Origin: Ryuthela nishihirai
Lineage: Eukaryota; Arthropoda; Arachnida; Araneae; Heptathelidae
Length of the DNA stretch: 64,000 nt
Assembly: GCA_038380435.1 (NCBI GenBank)
Contig: JAWZYU010000017.1
Location: 25,853,283 to 25,917,282, forward strand
Direction: 5' to 3'
Below are positions 1 through 10,779 of this stretch, piece after piece (position 1 is the first letter of the stretch; each line of letters begins with the position of its first letter). The position numbers and the translations under genes were made by a program. Below the pieces are notes generated by a model. It was given only the letters and a program-made list of their open reading frames with translations. It made no database searches and was not told the origin of the DNA.

Positions 1-459
1 TTTTGGAAAAAGTTCTTAGTATTCCTAAATGCTGTCAAATACTCAATAAAAGGATAGTAGGTAAATTTGTAATCTATGGAAGGAAGGAGCAATTTGTAAA
101 AAAAAAAAAGCTTTTCTCTGTGTGTTTATCAAAAATGAACTTACCTTGCTTATGTTTTTAGATATTTTGCTAAAATTTCAAGTTGATTTATATAGCTTGT
201 GAGCATAGAAGAAAAATTACTTGGAGATGGGAACCCACAGTCTCCTAATAACATGTTAAGTGCTCTGCTGCTGTTGAAGCTACATATGAATGTTATATAA
301 TGTAATCAGTCATTAGAGAAGTACCATGACTGGAGATGAAGAGTCCAGTTGACAGAAATATTCATATCATTGCTCCTTGATTAGAGGAGTACTCATTTAG
401 TGTCACTGAAAATAGTATTATAACTAAATTGTTTAATAATAACTATTAAGAAATCATAG

Positions 460-849
460 GGGTGGGAGTGTCTCAGTAGGTAGCACACCATTCTTGTAAT
501 CTGAAATTCCCAGGTTTGAGTCCCACCTGAGTATTTGTCACCACATTGAGATTTATGTCTGCAAAGTGGAATACTCTTTATAATTTACAATAATATGTCC
601 TCACTCTGCCCTTGGTCAGTAGGGGACACTGATGGACTTGGAAAGACCTCCTCTATCAGATGGGACATTAAGCCATACCCTACTCATATTTAAGAACCAC
701 GCTAGATGACCTTGACAGGAGGTTGGCAGCTGTCCAGTGGGTCCCATTCGCTCAATCCCTAACCTTCTCTGAGCCCTCAGGATCCTTGTGACCTGGATGT
801 TTGGCCATTGTTGCAACAAAAGTGTTGCTCAGAGGTAAAACAACCCAAC
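460..849 (+). repeat. SINE-A, full length, old
   Basis: tRNA-derived SINE of the family called SINE-A here. The head is a diverged A box (tgtctcagtaggtagc) and B box (caggtttgagtcccacc). The body has the segments common to all copies: ggacactgatgg, gggacattaagc, and a 3' end of gtaaaacaaccc. It is flanked by a target duplication, taagaaatcata at 447-458 and taagaaatcaca at 850-861. This fits insertion by LINE machinery. Many substitutions from the intact copies mark it as old. Confidence 0.85.
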
Positions 850-864
850 TAAGAAATCACAAGT

Positions 865-1485
865 ACATGTGAGAAAATGTTCTAAATGTGCAGGAAATAC
901 CTTGATCTAAGTAGAATACAAATCCATGATCACTTAATATGCCAGGTGCTTTACTGCTGAGGTATTAGCTGCTGAATGATATTTTCTCTATTGACAGCTA
1001 TGGATGTATGACATGTAGTGAGTTATTGAGGGTTTGTCTCCCACCCTATGAATTATCCTAACCTAATGAAAACTTCTTTTTTTACACTAAGAACAATGCT
1101 ATACATATGCTTACCTGTGATTATTTAGTAGTTACCAGCTTATTGTGAGCTGCTTTGAAAAAAAAAACTATCGCAATCTGCAAGATCCTGATCTTTGGTT
1201 TGAAGCATATTGAAAATGTGATTTCTTTACCTTACAAAGTAAAATTTTGTTATTAGAATGTATTCATTGCATTCTAAAAAAAAAAATAAATAATTTGTAA
1301 TGTAATCTGCAGTTTATTTTTTTGGACATATAAAATCTCTGAATTTAAATATTCAATATTAATTTAAGTACATGTAGATTGACTATTTCTCATTCAAGAA
1401 AGGAATGTTTTTTCAACTTTCTGAAAAGACGTTGCATTCAGATATGAAATTTGTAGAGTTGAATTATTATTATGAATTACCAGAT
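865..1485. other. No gene seen
   Basis: AT-rich spacer with short A and T runs. I see no coding signal, RNA gene or clear repeat. Confidence 0.5.
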
Positions 1486-1855
1486 ATGAATCGGCAGCGC
1501 ACCAGGCTTGTAATCTGTAGTTCCCAGGTTCGAGTCTCAGCTGGGTCAGCATTGAGATTTATCTACATAAAATTTCCCACCCTGCCCACGGTCAGTAGGG
1601 GACACTGATGGGCTTGGAAAGGCTGCCATCCGTCGGATGGGACGTTAAGCTGTGGCCCCGTGTGTGGGAGAGCCATACCCTGTGCACATTAAAGAACACG
1701 CTGGATGGTCTCGACGGGAGGCTACCATCTGTCTCCCAATAGTTGTTCCAGTGGGTTCCCTTCCCCAACCTTCTCTGAGCCTTAGGGGTCCATGTGATCT
1801 GGCCATTTAACCCATGGTGTGCAAAAAAGTGCCATTCAGAGGTAAAACAACCCAG
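1486..1855 (+). repeat. SINE-A, 5' truncated
   Basis: It starts inside the A box (cggcagcgcaccaggc) and keeps the B box caggttcgagtctcagc. The body runs through gggacgttaagctgtggc to aaaacaaccc. It is closer to the intact copies than the one at 460. Confidence 0.85.
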
Positions 1856-1978
1856 CACAATCCAAAATCCATTAGACGGAACATTAAGCAGTTACTATGT
1901 ATGCAGGAAAACTCGTACCCTGTGCACTACAGATTGGGCTCAAATTTTTGAACCCGAGCCTTGACTCAAACTATTTCA

Positions 1979-2346
1979 GGGTGGGGGTTAGCTCAGTTAA
2001 TAGCATGCCAGGCTCATTATCTGCAGTTCTCAGGTTCAAGTCCCACCTGGGCCAGTGTTGAGATATATCTCTTCTGAACCCCCCACCCTGCCCTCAGTCA
2101 GAAAGTGGACATTGAAGTCTTTTAAAGGCCACTGTCTTGTGTTCAGGAGCCATACCCTGTGTATGTTAAAGAACATGCTGGATGTTCTTAACAGTATACT
2201 TCCTCCTGTCTCCTAACAGCTAGCTATCCAGTGGGGTCTCTTGCCAACATTCTCAGAGCCTTTGCAGCCCTTGTGACATGGTCATTTAGCCCTTTGCAAA
2301 AAAAAAAAAAAAAAAAACTGTCACTCAGAGGTAATATAACCTGCTG
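1979..2346 (+). repeat. SINE-A, diverged
   Basis: The A box region is ttagctcagttaatagc and the B box is caggttcaagtcccacc. A 10-bp target duplication, aactatttca, lies at 1969-1978 and 2347-2356. An A run near 2297-2317 has expanded within the family's normally short aaaaaa tract. Confidence 0.85.
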
Positions 2347-2469
2347 AACTATTTCAATAATTACTAAGTCCAGATAGGGATTTTTTTTTTTTTGATATAT
2401 CATAAAACATATATACAGAAATGCATGCCACTAAGCCATTTTTAATTCTTTATATTATAATTTATTATG

Positions 2470-2685
2470 TCCCATGGCTGAGTGGTTAGCGCACTTGGCT
2501 ACTGATCTTAGGGACCTGGGTTCAAGGCCCGGGTAAGGCATGGATGTATGTGTCGTTTTACTGCTGAGGTCCTGCCATCCTCACAGACCTTCTACTATGG
2601 CATATGAACTGACAGGCTTCTGTCAGACCTCTGTGGCAAGCAGCTGCTTGAGGGGGTATTTATTATTATTTTTTATAAACTTTGA
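2470..2685 (+). repeat. SINE-B copy
   Basis: Second tRNA-derived SINE family. The head is cccatggctgagtggttagc with B box ggttcaaggcccggg, like a type II (Ser/Leu) tRNA head. The body contains gcatggatg, the self-complementary region around gacaggctt, agcagctgctt, and a tail of gggggtatttattatt. Confidence 0.9.
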
Positions 2686-2999
2686 AATAGTTATTTAATA
2701 ATAAAATTAAAATCTTAATTTTATCTGGAATGAAAAATTCTAAAAATAATTCTGAAACTGAAAATTCTGCAATAATATTATTTTGAAGCTAAAAGTTCAA
2801 CAAAAGTTTCACAAAAGAGAGAGACTACCTTAAAAAAAAGTGAAGGATTGAATGATGCTCATTTTTAATTACTAAAGACTGATTAAAAGATTGAAATTAT
2901 AACCAAAAGAAACAGCTGTTTTTTTTACGTTTACAAGAAAAATTAGAAATTGGGTGTCCATAATTCTGAAGTCAGTCTAGGCTATTTTGAGTCTGGCAT

Positions 3000-3182
3000 G
3001 GCTCAGGATTGAATTAATCTCTAGCACATTAAATAATATGTTGGTTGGTCTTGATGTGAAGTTTAGATCTATCTCCTAACCAGTGTATCTTCTCCAGTCC
3101 AGTCCAGCTCCAAGCTCTTGCGATCTGCTATTTAACTACTTGTGTGTAAAAGAGTGCCACTCAGAGATAAAACAATCTAATT
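3000..3182 (+). repeat. SINE-A remnant, 3' half
   Basis: Strongly decayed 3' part: acattaaataatatg corresponds to the family's acgttaaagaacacg, followed by atctcctaac and gataaaacaatc. The tRNA head is not recognisable. Confidence 0.6.
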
Positions 3183-3489
3183 CATGCAAATGACTTTGGA
3201 AACTCGCAAGGCTATTAAAAATAGGAAGTTTTGCAAACCTATAGTATTGCATAAGTCTGCATTGAAAAAGAAAATTCTAATAAGGTGCTGTTTTCATTGT
3301 CTTCCCATTTCATTCTCTATGAAACCCTCTTCACATCTTTATGAACATTTCATAATTCTATTTACTGATCTGTCTTCCTGCAAGTTAGTAACATGGCCAA
3401 ATGATTGCAGCCTCTAAATTTTGCTGACATAAACTGTGTTGCCACCTTCTCTTTTTTCCCTAGATTCTTTTGGACACATTGAAATATGT

Positions 3490-3893
3490 TGGTTGGGTTG
3501 TTTTACTTTTGGGCAACACTTTTTTGCACACAATGGGCCAAATGGCCAGGTCACAAGGACCCTGAGGACTCAGAAGATGGTTGGGGGGGGGGGGGGGGGA
3601 GGAAACCCACTGGACAGCTGTTGGGAGGCAGATGGTAGCCTCTCATCAAGGCCATCCAGTGAGTTCTTTAATGTGCACAGGGTATGGCTCCCCTGCACAC
3701 ACAGCCATGGCTTAACATCCCATCTGATGGAGAGCAGCCTTTCCAAGCCCATCAGTTTCCCCTAATGACCTAGGGCAGGGTGGGGAGTTTTGTGGAGATA
3801 AATCTCATTGCTGGCCCAGATGGGATTCAAATCTGGGAACTGCAGATTAAGGGCCTGGCAAGCTGCTGACCGATCCCCCCCCCCCCATCTCAT
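3490..3893 (-). repeat. SINE-A, reversed copy
   Basis: The reverse complement runs from a G/C-run-disrupted tRNA head near 3880 to the 3' end at 3490 (ggttgggttgttttac on +). The target duplication is attgaaatatg (3478-3488) and attgaaatgtg (3894-3904). Homopolymer G/C runs at about 3583-3600 and 3877-3886 have expanded inside it. Confidence 0.85.
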
Positions 3894-3904
3894 ATTGAAA
3901 TGTG

Positions 3905-5378
3905 AGCATGCATCTTATATATGTATATCACCAATATTTTCCCAAGAACTTTATGTATAATTTATGGATTATGTAGAGCATACACACAAAAAATATGTAA
4001 TTTATTGATGTTACTGAAAAATGTGATGAAATAAGAAACAAAATAGAATATCAATTCACAAGTTTATTTGGCTAAGACTTAAAACTTGGACAAAGCATTG
4101 TGTGAAGAAGTGGAAATGATTTAAAACTGACAAATACTAGGCATCTAGACAAGTTTAGCTTTTTCCTAATGAATTATAGAATAATACATAAAATTTTAAT
4201 ATATGCATATCATTTATTCTATTTATGTGATTGCCCTTTTATATTGGAATTTAAATTAGATCATATCAAAGGGAATTTTATATTGGTTTTTCTGCTAGGT
4301 AAAAATCAACAGAAGCTGACATTTAGTTCAATTTTGGGATGAGTATTAAAAAAAGTTACTTACCCCACTCCCCCAAAGCAATGGGAGATTCAAGTATCTT
4401 GAATAATATTTAAATAACAAAACTCTCTCCCCAGGCAGCCTCTTATCCTGAAGTTCTATGAGGATCATGAAGAATCCAATCAGTGTAAATAGTCATGGAC
4501 TTCTAAGCATGATGTACTTCAGCAGGAAGACAACACTAACATCATCTGTTCCTTATCTGGAATTTATGACCTTCTGAACCAAGTCTAGCATGCTAACCAC
4601 TAGAGCCACTGGCAGCCATTGAAATGAATAGTAAAATGTATATATCATAGTCTGTTATGCCATTATTAGCTTATATTTGTATACATGCATATTAAGCACT
4701 AAAATTTTTGATAATATATACAGTACTGAAAATAGTATACATTTATCAGAAAAATTGCTAAATTGCATCTGTATATTATTTAGTCATTTTAATTTAGAGA
4801 TATCATAATTACCTTTGATTCTTAGATGTCATTAACTGTTATCATGTTCAGAACTCTTAGGCAGTGGTTTAGAATAGTTAAGTTGATGAGCACTTTTGCA
4901 CTTTTCTAAAAAAAATAAATTTTTTTGTAAGTTTTTGCAGATCGAAAAAGTTATTTCTGAAAAATGTTTACAGTACCATTCATATTTTCTCAAATATTAT
5001 ATGAAAAATCAAAAAGATTGCATTCTTTACACCAAAGGTTAAATTCTTTATATATTTCATGTACGCTGGTGGATAAAAGCTAAGTTAGAAACATAGAAGT
5101 TGAGATATCAACATAATGACTGGCTAGAATTTAATAAACTCCTGTAGAGAGTTACAGTTGACCATGGGAAAGAATACTTGCAAAAAGGAATGCCATGTGA
5201 ACAGGGCTTTTTCAGAATTTATTTATAAAATGCCACACACGTAAGGCACACCATAAAAGAGAGCACAGATAAAGCCCATGGCATATTGTACCTTGCATGC
5301 TTCAAAGCCTGACAGCTTGCAAAAGGTGTTGGGAAACATGCACACTAACACTTAGAGTCGCTTGGAGGATTCTGAGAA
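3905..5378. other. No gene seen; AT-rich spacer
   Basis: Mostly AT-rich sequence. A short tRNA-like scrap (agcatgctaaccactagagcc, cut here to its key part near 4589-4610) resembles the reversed head of a SINE-B. I see nothing else I can support. Confidence 0.4.
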
Positions 5379-6260
5379 GTGGACAGCCATTGATAGAATG
5401 TTGGTAATACAGACCCAGGCCGTGGAAGCCAGAGCACATAATGTCTCTCAGATGGTTATCTCCAGGCTATGTTAACAATATCAGGAATCCAGGAATGCAT
5501 TCTTTGATGACCATTTCCAGACTGGCCAACGATCACAACATCCCAGGAGGACTGATATCTGGCCTTAACAGCAAAAAGCCATAAGGAGATAACAGCCAGA
5601 CAACTTGCTGTCCAAGCTCCCTATGCTTCAGGCATGATGGTGTCAAGGAGAACTATATCCAGATGACTTCATGAGAGAGGTTTGTATACTAGGAGACTGA
5701 TAATTTGCTTCCCCCTCTCAAAGGACTTGGTGCAGGCAGCATCATATCTGTATCAAACAACAGTGAGCAGATATGTTCTTCACAGACGAATCCCATTTGA
5801 GTCTGACTATGGATTCTCGACATGTGCTCATCTGGTGAAAACAGAATGAGCAACATCTGGATACGAGACCACTGCTGAGGTGGAGGTCTTTTGGTGTTGG
5901 GAGGCGTAATGCTGGATGGCTGTATGCCACTTCGTCTGTGTGAGAGTGGATGGAGGCAGATGGGCAGATGGAGCAACACTGTGAGCATGCACAGTGGTGC
6001 ATGCTCAAATATTACAAAGAGGAGAGATCTTTGAGCCCTGTGTAAGGTTTTCAGGGTTGCTATTGGCATTGAGTTCATTTTTGTAGATGGTAATGGTTGT
6101 CCTCATAGGGTTCGGCTAGTTGACAATTACCTAGAGAGTGAAGATATCACAGAGTTATAAATAAATACCCCCTCAAGCAGCTGCTTGCCACAGAGGTCTG
6201 ACAGGAACTGTTGACTTTTTAACATCTATGAATCAATAAATATTTTATGGCAAAAATTTC

Positions 6261-6333
6261 GCTGGCATACAGGACTTAACCCGCATCTCTCCAGAAACAT
6301 GTCAGAGTAATTTACCATTGAACTAATGCCAGC
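6261..6333 (-). repeat. tRNA-like arm, P1 left
   Basis: On the - strand the acceptor halves GCTGGCA and TGCCAGC pair perfectly (7 bp). The D-arm region is TAGTTCAATGGTAAA, the anticodon-loop candidate is CATGTTT (anticodon TGT, but A at position 33), and the T arm is GCGGGTTAAGTCCTGT. It looks like a Thr(UGU)-type pseudo-tRNA, not a working gene. Confidence 0.55.
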
Positions 6334-6645
6334 TCTGTCTTTTATCCATTACGTCTGACTTTAAACTCTTCCTGAAATTTCAGCACCTACAGTTGGCACC
6401 ACTATGATCCTGGGTGGCAGCTATTTCTTTTATTTTTTTTTGTGCTGAGTAAGATGGAAATAATGAAGTAAAAATTTAAATCATTAATAAAGTTAAATAG
6501 CATGAAGTGACTTCATTATTTATTTTCATCTTACTCAGTGCAATAAAAAAAGAAATAGTTTCTGCCTGGGATCATATATGCGCAAACTGTAGGTGCCGAA
6601 ATCTCGGGAAGAGTTTAAAGTCATACATTGTGGAAAAAAGATGGA

Positions 6646-6724
6646 GCTGGCATTAGTTCAATGGTAATGCAATGGCATTCTGGCATGTTTCTGGATAGTG
6701 CTAGTTCAAGTCCTGTATGTCGGC
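6646..6724 (+). repeat. tRNA-like arm, P1 right
   Basis: Mirror of the left arm. GCTGGCA pairs with TGTCGGC with G-U pairs. The anticodon stem TCTGG/CTGGA encloses CATGTTT, again an A33 loop with TGT. The T arm is decayed. Confidence 0.55.
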
Positions 6725-7045
6725 AAAATTTTTTTTCACAAATTATTTAGTGAAGATATCCACTTGATGGAGTGGCCAGCCAGGTCTCCAGATCTTAGTT
6801 CTATTGAACATATCTGGGGTGCTCTGGAGAGACATTGATGATCTTCAGTCTACTCCCAGAGGCCTCCTAGAGCTGTGATCTGCACTAATAGAACAATGAC
6901 ATTTATTACCATCTAATCCCATCCATCATCTTATTACCAGCATGCATGATTGTTGTGCAACATGTATGGCAGTTGGTCAATGGCGATCATACTGGACTCA
7001 CTGGAACAGCACATTTCTGCTGTCACCTGAAATTTTGAATGAAGA

Positions 7046-8248
7046 ATTTTTTTTTGAGTTGTGAGCATTATTCCTTACATCTCATGTTTGCATACATTCT
7101 TTGTCATGGTTTGATATCCTTCTCACCTGACTTTCACAAAAGTTTCTCAAATCATTATGTTGCTATGCCTATTTTATGCTCGCAATTTAACCATTGTCCA
7201 TCAGTGTAAATAATATACATGGATAAGTAATGATTTAAGGTTTTGAGAAGAGAATATTTTTATTTGCATCATTTGTTATGTAGGGGCCAATTGTAACTTT
7301 TTAAAGGAAAAGTATATCGACACAAAAGCCCAAGATACTTCCAACAACAGCAAAAAAATATAATTTAAGAGATAACCTAGAACATTTTAGATTGTGCTGG
7401 TTTCTCATTCAATGTGTACTTATTCCAGATATGCCCATTCTTTGGCTTAGTAGTGAGGTTTACTATTGGTTAGGAACATGATTTACATGTCACAATTAGC
7501 AAAGAGCAGATTCCACTCTGGAATATTATAAATATATAAAAATATACTCTATAAACAGAAAGATGCATCAACATGTAAATTTGTTGTTTCTTGCCAAATC
7601 GATTCATTATATGATATTTTTAAATGTTAACTATTTGTTCTGTGCTTCATAAACAGTAATGTGATTCATTTGTTTCTGATTGATAATAAATATCAATATA
7701 ATTAAGAGGTAAAGAGAAAGTTTACCTTAAGCTATAACCTTAATGGTAATTATTATATTTGTCTTGAAGGATCATGAAATGTCTCTATAGTACCGTATTT
7801 ATACAAAAGTATGCTGCATCCATACTTCTTAATAACAACCAGTTTTTGGAAAAAAAATTGTAGATGCAAATTTTCGATTTGAATATTAGGGTGTATCATA
7901 GGAATACGTAAGAATTTCAGAAATAGACTCTACCTGCTCCACTGAAAATTAACTTTAGTATCACCCACATGAAATAACATGGCAAAAAAATTTAGGAACT
8001 TACAGCTTGGTATAATGCACCCTTGAAACATTTTGCCATACAAGCCAAGTCTGTTTTGAAAAGTAGATGCAATATATATGAACAGGAGTTAACTTGAAGT
8101 TTAGTAATAATCTCAAAAGCAATTGTGTTGGGTTTGTAAAGTGTTTTGTTGTTGAATTATGTTAACTTTAATATTGAGATGTATTCTTAATATCAATATA
8201 GAATTAAAATTAAGATGTATTCTTAAGAATCAACATAGTTGTATCATT
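7046..8248. other. No gene seen; AT-rich spacer
   Basis: AT-rich. The short repeated phrase ttaagatgtattcttaa/ttgagatgtattcttaa near 8175-8225 is a small local duplication. I recognise nothing else. Confidence 0.4.
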
Positions 8249-8480
8249 AAAAACATCTGAAAAAAATTATCGCTGATGCAGTGGGAATCGAACCCGCAAC
8301 TCTAGATATATGCCAGAGTGCTCTACCTGTTAAACCACACATTAAACGCTAAAATCTACCAGAATAAAACTATAAATCTTTCACTGAGTTGTGGTGGACT
8401 TTGTGCTATCAGTGTTCAGTGTCAGTGAAAGATCTATAGGTCTGATGCGTGGTTTAACAGATAGAGCGCTCTAGCTTGTA
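8249..8480. repeat. tRNA-armed palindrome (P2), left part
   Basis: It begins with aacatctgaaaaaaatta. A reversed tRNA-like unit lies at 8274-8344, and a stem around ctataaatctttcactga (8370-8388) pairs with tcagtgaaagatctatag (about 8421-8438). The second tRNA-like unit starts at 8443 and is cut by a Tc1-like insertion. It resumes at 9782, and the outer flank taatttttttcagatgttt closes the palindrome at about 9835. Confidence 0.8.
8274..8344 (-). repeat. tRNA-like arm, P2 left
   Basis: Read on -, it has a D arm (TGGTTTAACAGGTAGAGC), an anticodon stem CTCTGG/CTAGAG with a 7-nt loop CATATAT, and a good T arm GCGGGTTCGATTCCCAC. The 3' acceptor half is TGCATCA, and the 5' half matches with one mismatch. 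The loop would read TAT, with A at position 33 instead of the conserved T. A decayed pseudo-tRNA is more likely than a functional gene. Confidence 0.6.
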
Positions 8481-9779
8481 CAGGGGTTTATCAAAATAAT
8501 GGAATCACCGATAGCGATTGGAGTACATGTAATGCGCCGTATGCATATCACAAGGATGACGTCACCCGCAATGTGAAGTATAAAAAGGAAAGAAGTATGA
8601 TGTTGGCTATCACTTAGCAGTCGATTAGGTGAAAGAACTGTTGTGGTAAGAACACATAAGTTGTGCTCAGTTTAGCAGTCGCTAAGGTGAAAGAGCTGTG
8701 AAATGGTAATTGTTGACAATGTTAGATCTCAGTGACCTCCAAAAAGGCATGATCATTGGTGTGTGTCTTTCAGGAGCTTCAGTAACCAGAACGGCAGAAA
8801 TAGTAGGTGTAACATGAGGAACTGTATCAAAGATTATGACTACCTATCAAAAAGGAAAGGGCATTGCCTCCAAACGTGCAAATTGTGGATGCCATATGAA
8901 GTTGTCAGATAGGAATAAGCAAACGTTGGCATGGGTTGTACAATGGAAGCACAAGACCACAGTATCACAAATAGCAGCAGAGTTGGTATCAGTCAGAATG
9001 ATCCCATTTCCTTCATAATAACAGTTCATCAGGAACTTCATCGTGCCAGTATTTATGGCTGTGCTGCAATCCACAAACCTCTGATTGCCAACATCAATGC
9101 AACAAAATGTGTAAGATGGTGCAAAGCACATAAAGACTGGCAATATGTCATCTGGTCTGATAAATCGTGCTACATGTTGTTTCCCACCACTGGTAGAGTA
9201 CATCTGGATAGAATGAGAATGAGATGAATTAGATAATATATAAAACCTGCAGAAGTGTACCACCTTGACTGTTTGGCTCCGACTGTGAAGCATGGAGGTG
9301 GATCCCTGATGCTATGGGGTGCCACATCACGGCATTCCTTAGGACTATTAGTTATTCTGCAGGGTTGTCACATTTGCAACATACGAATCCATTCTCAGGA
9401 ACCACCTGCACCCATTGTTATGGACATTGTTTCCTGATGACTGTCCCTGATTTCAAGTGAATAATGCACCTGTTCATTGTGCAAAACATGTCAAGTTGTG
9501 GTTTGCAGAGCATGAGGTACAGCAGCTACCCTGACCACCTCAATCTCCAGACCTTTATATTATTGAACATTTGTGGGAATATCTAGAGTGCAAGGTCAGA
9601 TCACACTTTCCACCTTCAGCATCACTGGCACAGTTGGGCCATATTTTATGGGAAGAATGGTCTCACATTCCATTATTATGTGTGCATGACTCATATAAGT
9701 TATTCCATGTCGAATTGTTTCTGTTCTGAATGCCCGAGATGGGCCTACAGCTTATTAATAAAATGTTCTCCACAAATAG
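8481..9779 (+). mobile_element. Tc1-like transposon, near full length, inactive
   Basis: 1299 bp between TA dinucleotides (8479-8480, 9780-9781), a typical Tc1 size. The left end is caggggtttatcaaaata; the right end is eroded and matches it poorly. The transposase reads from the ATG at 8719 (MLDLSDLQKGMIIG), then has an in-frame stop and a frameshift near 8985. It continues in another frame with ELHRASIYGCAAI, the catalytic VIWSDKS region, FPTTGRV, PTVKHGGGSLMLWGA, then FQVNNAPVH, where the second catalytic Asp is Asn. DLYIIEHLWEYLE carries the third acidic residue. Confidence 0.88.
8719..9746 (+). pseudogene. Tc1-like transposase pseudogene
   Basis: DDE transposase of the Tc1 family, a nuclear enzyme that cuts and pastes the element at TA. 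The helix-turn-helix half is at 8719-8985, and the catalytic half runs from about 8985 to 9740. Breaks visible: a TGA stop near 8816, a frameshift with a small deletion near 8985, a stop in the region of the first Asp, Asn for the second Asp, and stops near 9437. It cannot make active protein. Confidence 0.85.
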
Positions 9780-9835
9780 TATGTGTTGGGGTTCGATTCT
9801 CACCACATCAACAGTAATTTTTTTCAGATGTTTTT

Positions 9836-10374
9836 AATAATTGTTGGTCTTTTTACAGGTAATCTATGTATTTACCTGCAGAATAACATGGATATTATAT
9901 CTATATAAAATATGTAGATATGGATAGTTGTATCATGTTTATACAATGTTGTTTCTTTAATATGATGATATGGGATGAAAGTTCAGTATCTAGTCTATGC
10001 ATTTGCTTATATAAATGTCCAGTCTTTCTTGTAATCTCAGATAAATTTGGGGAAAAAATAGGGTTTTGTAATTCATTTGTCATATATTCTTTTAAAGTTA
10101 CATTTTACATTATAATGAGATACCTCATTCCTCTTCGAGTTTTAAAATATTAATTTAAATATTTTTTAGTAGATAATATGCATTAAGTTTTAAATTGCAT
10201 AATTTAACCATCACTCTGAAGCCTTGCATCCGAAAAAAATGCCTAAATTCATTTTGACCCTAGTATTCAATCGTGTCTAATTCCATGGATTCAAAATTTA
10301 TTTCCTATTAATCTGTAGCAGTATATAATAAAAATTAACTAGGCATACTATTTAGTATCTTAGGTAAGTAGCCT
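9836..10374. other. No gene seen
   Basis: AT-rich spacer. Short open stretches here have no recognisable protein features. Confidence 0.4.
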
Positions 10375-10389
10375 AACTGAAGTAAAAGG

Positions 10390-10764
10390 GCCATGGGTGG
10401 CTCAGTTGATATTGTACCAGGTTTATAATCTGTAGTTCCCAGATTTTAACCTCAACTGTGTCAGCATTAAGATTTACCTCTACTAAACCTCACCTTGTCC
10501 TTGGTGAGAAAGAGGACACTGATGAGCATAGAGAGACTGTGATCCATCAGATGTGATGTTAAACCAAGGCTTGTGTTCAGGAAAGCCATACTCTGTGCAT
10601 GTAAAAGAGCATGCTGGATGACCCTGATAGGAGGCTACCATTTTGTCTCTTAACATCTGTCTAGCGAGTTCCCTTCCCCAATCTTCTCTGAGTCCTTGGA
10701 GATTATGTGATTCTATTTAGCCCATTGTGTGCAAAAAAGTGCTGATCAGAGGTTAAAACAACCC
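10390..10764 (+). repeat. SINE-A, full length, old
   Basis: The A box is gggtggctcagttgatat, the B box is decayed, and the 3' end is aaaacaaccc. A 15-bp target duplication is present: aactgaagtaaaagg (10375-10389) and aactgaaataaaagg (10765-10779). Confidence 0.9.
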
Positions 10765-10779
10765 AACTGAAATAAAAGG

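Larger units (their letters stand above)
6233..6745. repeat. Palindrome with tRNA-like arms (P1)
   Basis: The two halves are reverse complements with moderate divergence, for example ttactcagtgcaataaaaa against tttttgtgctgagtaa, and gcacctacagttggc against gcaaactgtaggtgc. Each outer end is a tRNA-like sequence with its 3' end facing outward into a T-rich flank. The centre near 6480 is AT-rich. Confidence 0.8.
6150..6749. mobile_element. 600-bp composite insertion in Tc1 remnant
   Basis: It is bounded by gtgaagatatc at 6139-6149 and 6750-6760, so the host Tc1 frame can be rejoined exactly. Inside are a reversed 3' piece of SINE-B (about 6163-6210) and a large imperfect palindrome (about 6233-6745). 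An 11-bp duplication suggests target-primed (LINE-type) insertion rather than a cut-and-paste event. Confidence 0.75.
5379..7045 (+). mobile_element. Tc1-like transposon remnant, interrupted
   Basis: Decayed Tc1/mariner-superfamily transposase. Conceptual reading shows an N-terminal DNA-binding part (RLC..YQESR, then DDHFQTGQRSQHPRRTDI) near 5470-5560. The first catalytic region (FTDESHLSL) is near 5775, and the C-terminal WPARSPDL..IEHIWGALE region near 6770-6830. Stops and frameshifts make it inactive. The reading NYLESEDI/HLMEWPAR is split by a 600-bp insertion (6150-6749) with an 11-bp target duplication. Terminal repeats are not clear. Confidence 0.8.
8443..9810 (+). repeat. tRNA-like arm, P2 right, split by transposon
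   Basis: The parts are 8443-8480 and 9782-9810. Rejoined, the acceptor TGATGCG pairs fully with CACATCA (G-U allowed), and the anticodon stem begins with GCTCTAG and loop CTTGTA. The loop has T33 and TGT in the anticodon position, so this is the best-preserved copy and points to a tRNA-Thr(UGU)-like ancestor. The Tc1 element sits at the TA in the loop. Confidence 0.6.

Noticed and set aside
3436..3765. Open frame of 109 codons on +
   Set aside because: It is the translation of a reversed SINE-A. Similar frames (VTRTLRTQ, HRVWL, SSVFFNVH patterns) recur in every SINE-A copy in both directions.
5689..6078. Open frame of 129 codons on -
   Set aside because: It lies antisense to the Tc1-like transposase remnant and shows no domain; it is a shadow.
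8274..8344. Functional tRNA gene
   Set aside because: Loop position 33 is A, the acceptor has a mismatch, and the same unit occurs as palindrome arms. It is better seen as tRNA-derived repeat.
8847..9293. Open frame of 148 codons on -
   Set aside because: Antisense shadow of the Tc1-like transposase at 8719-9746.
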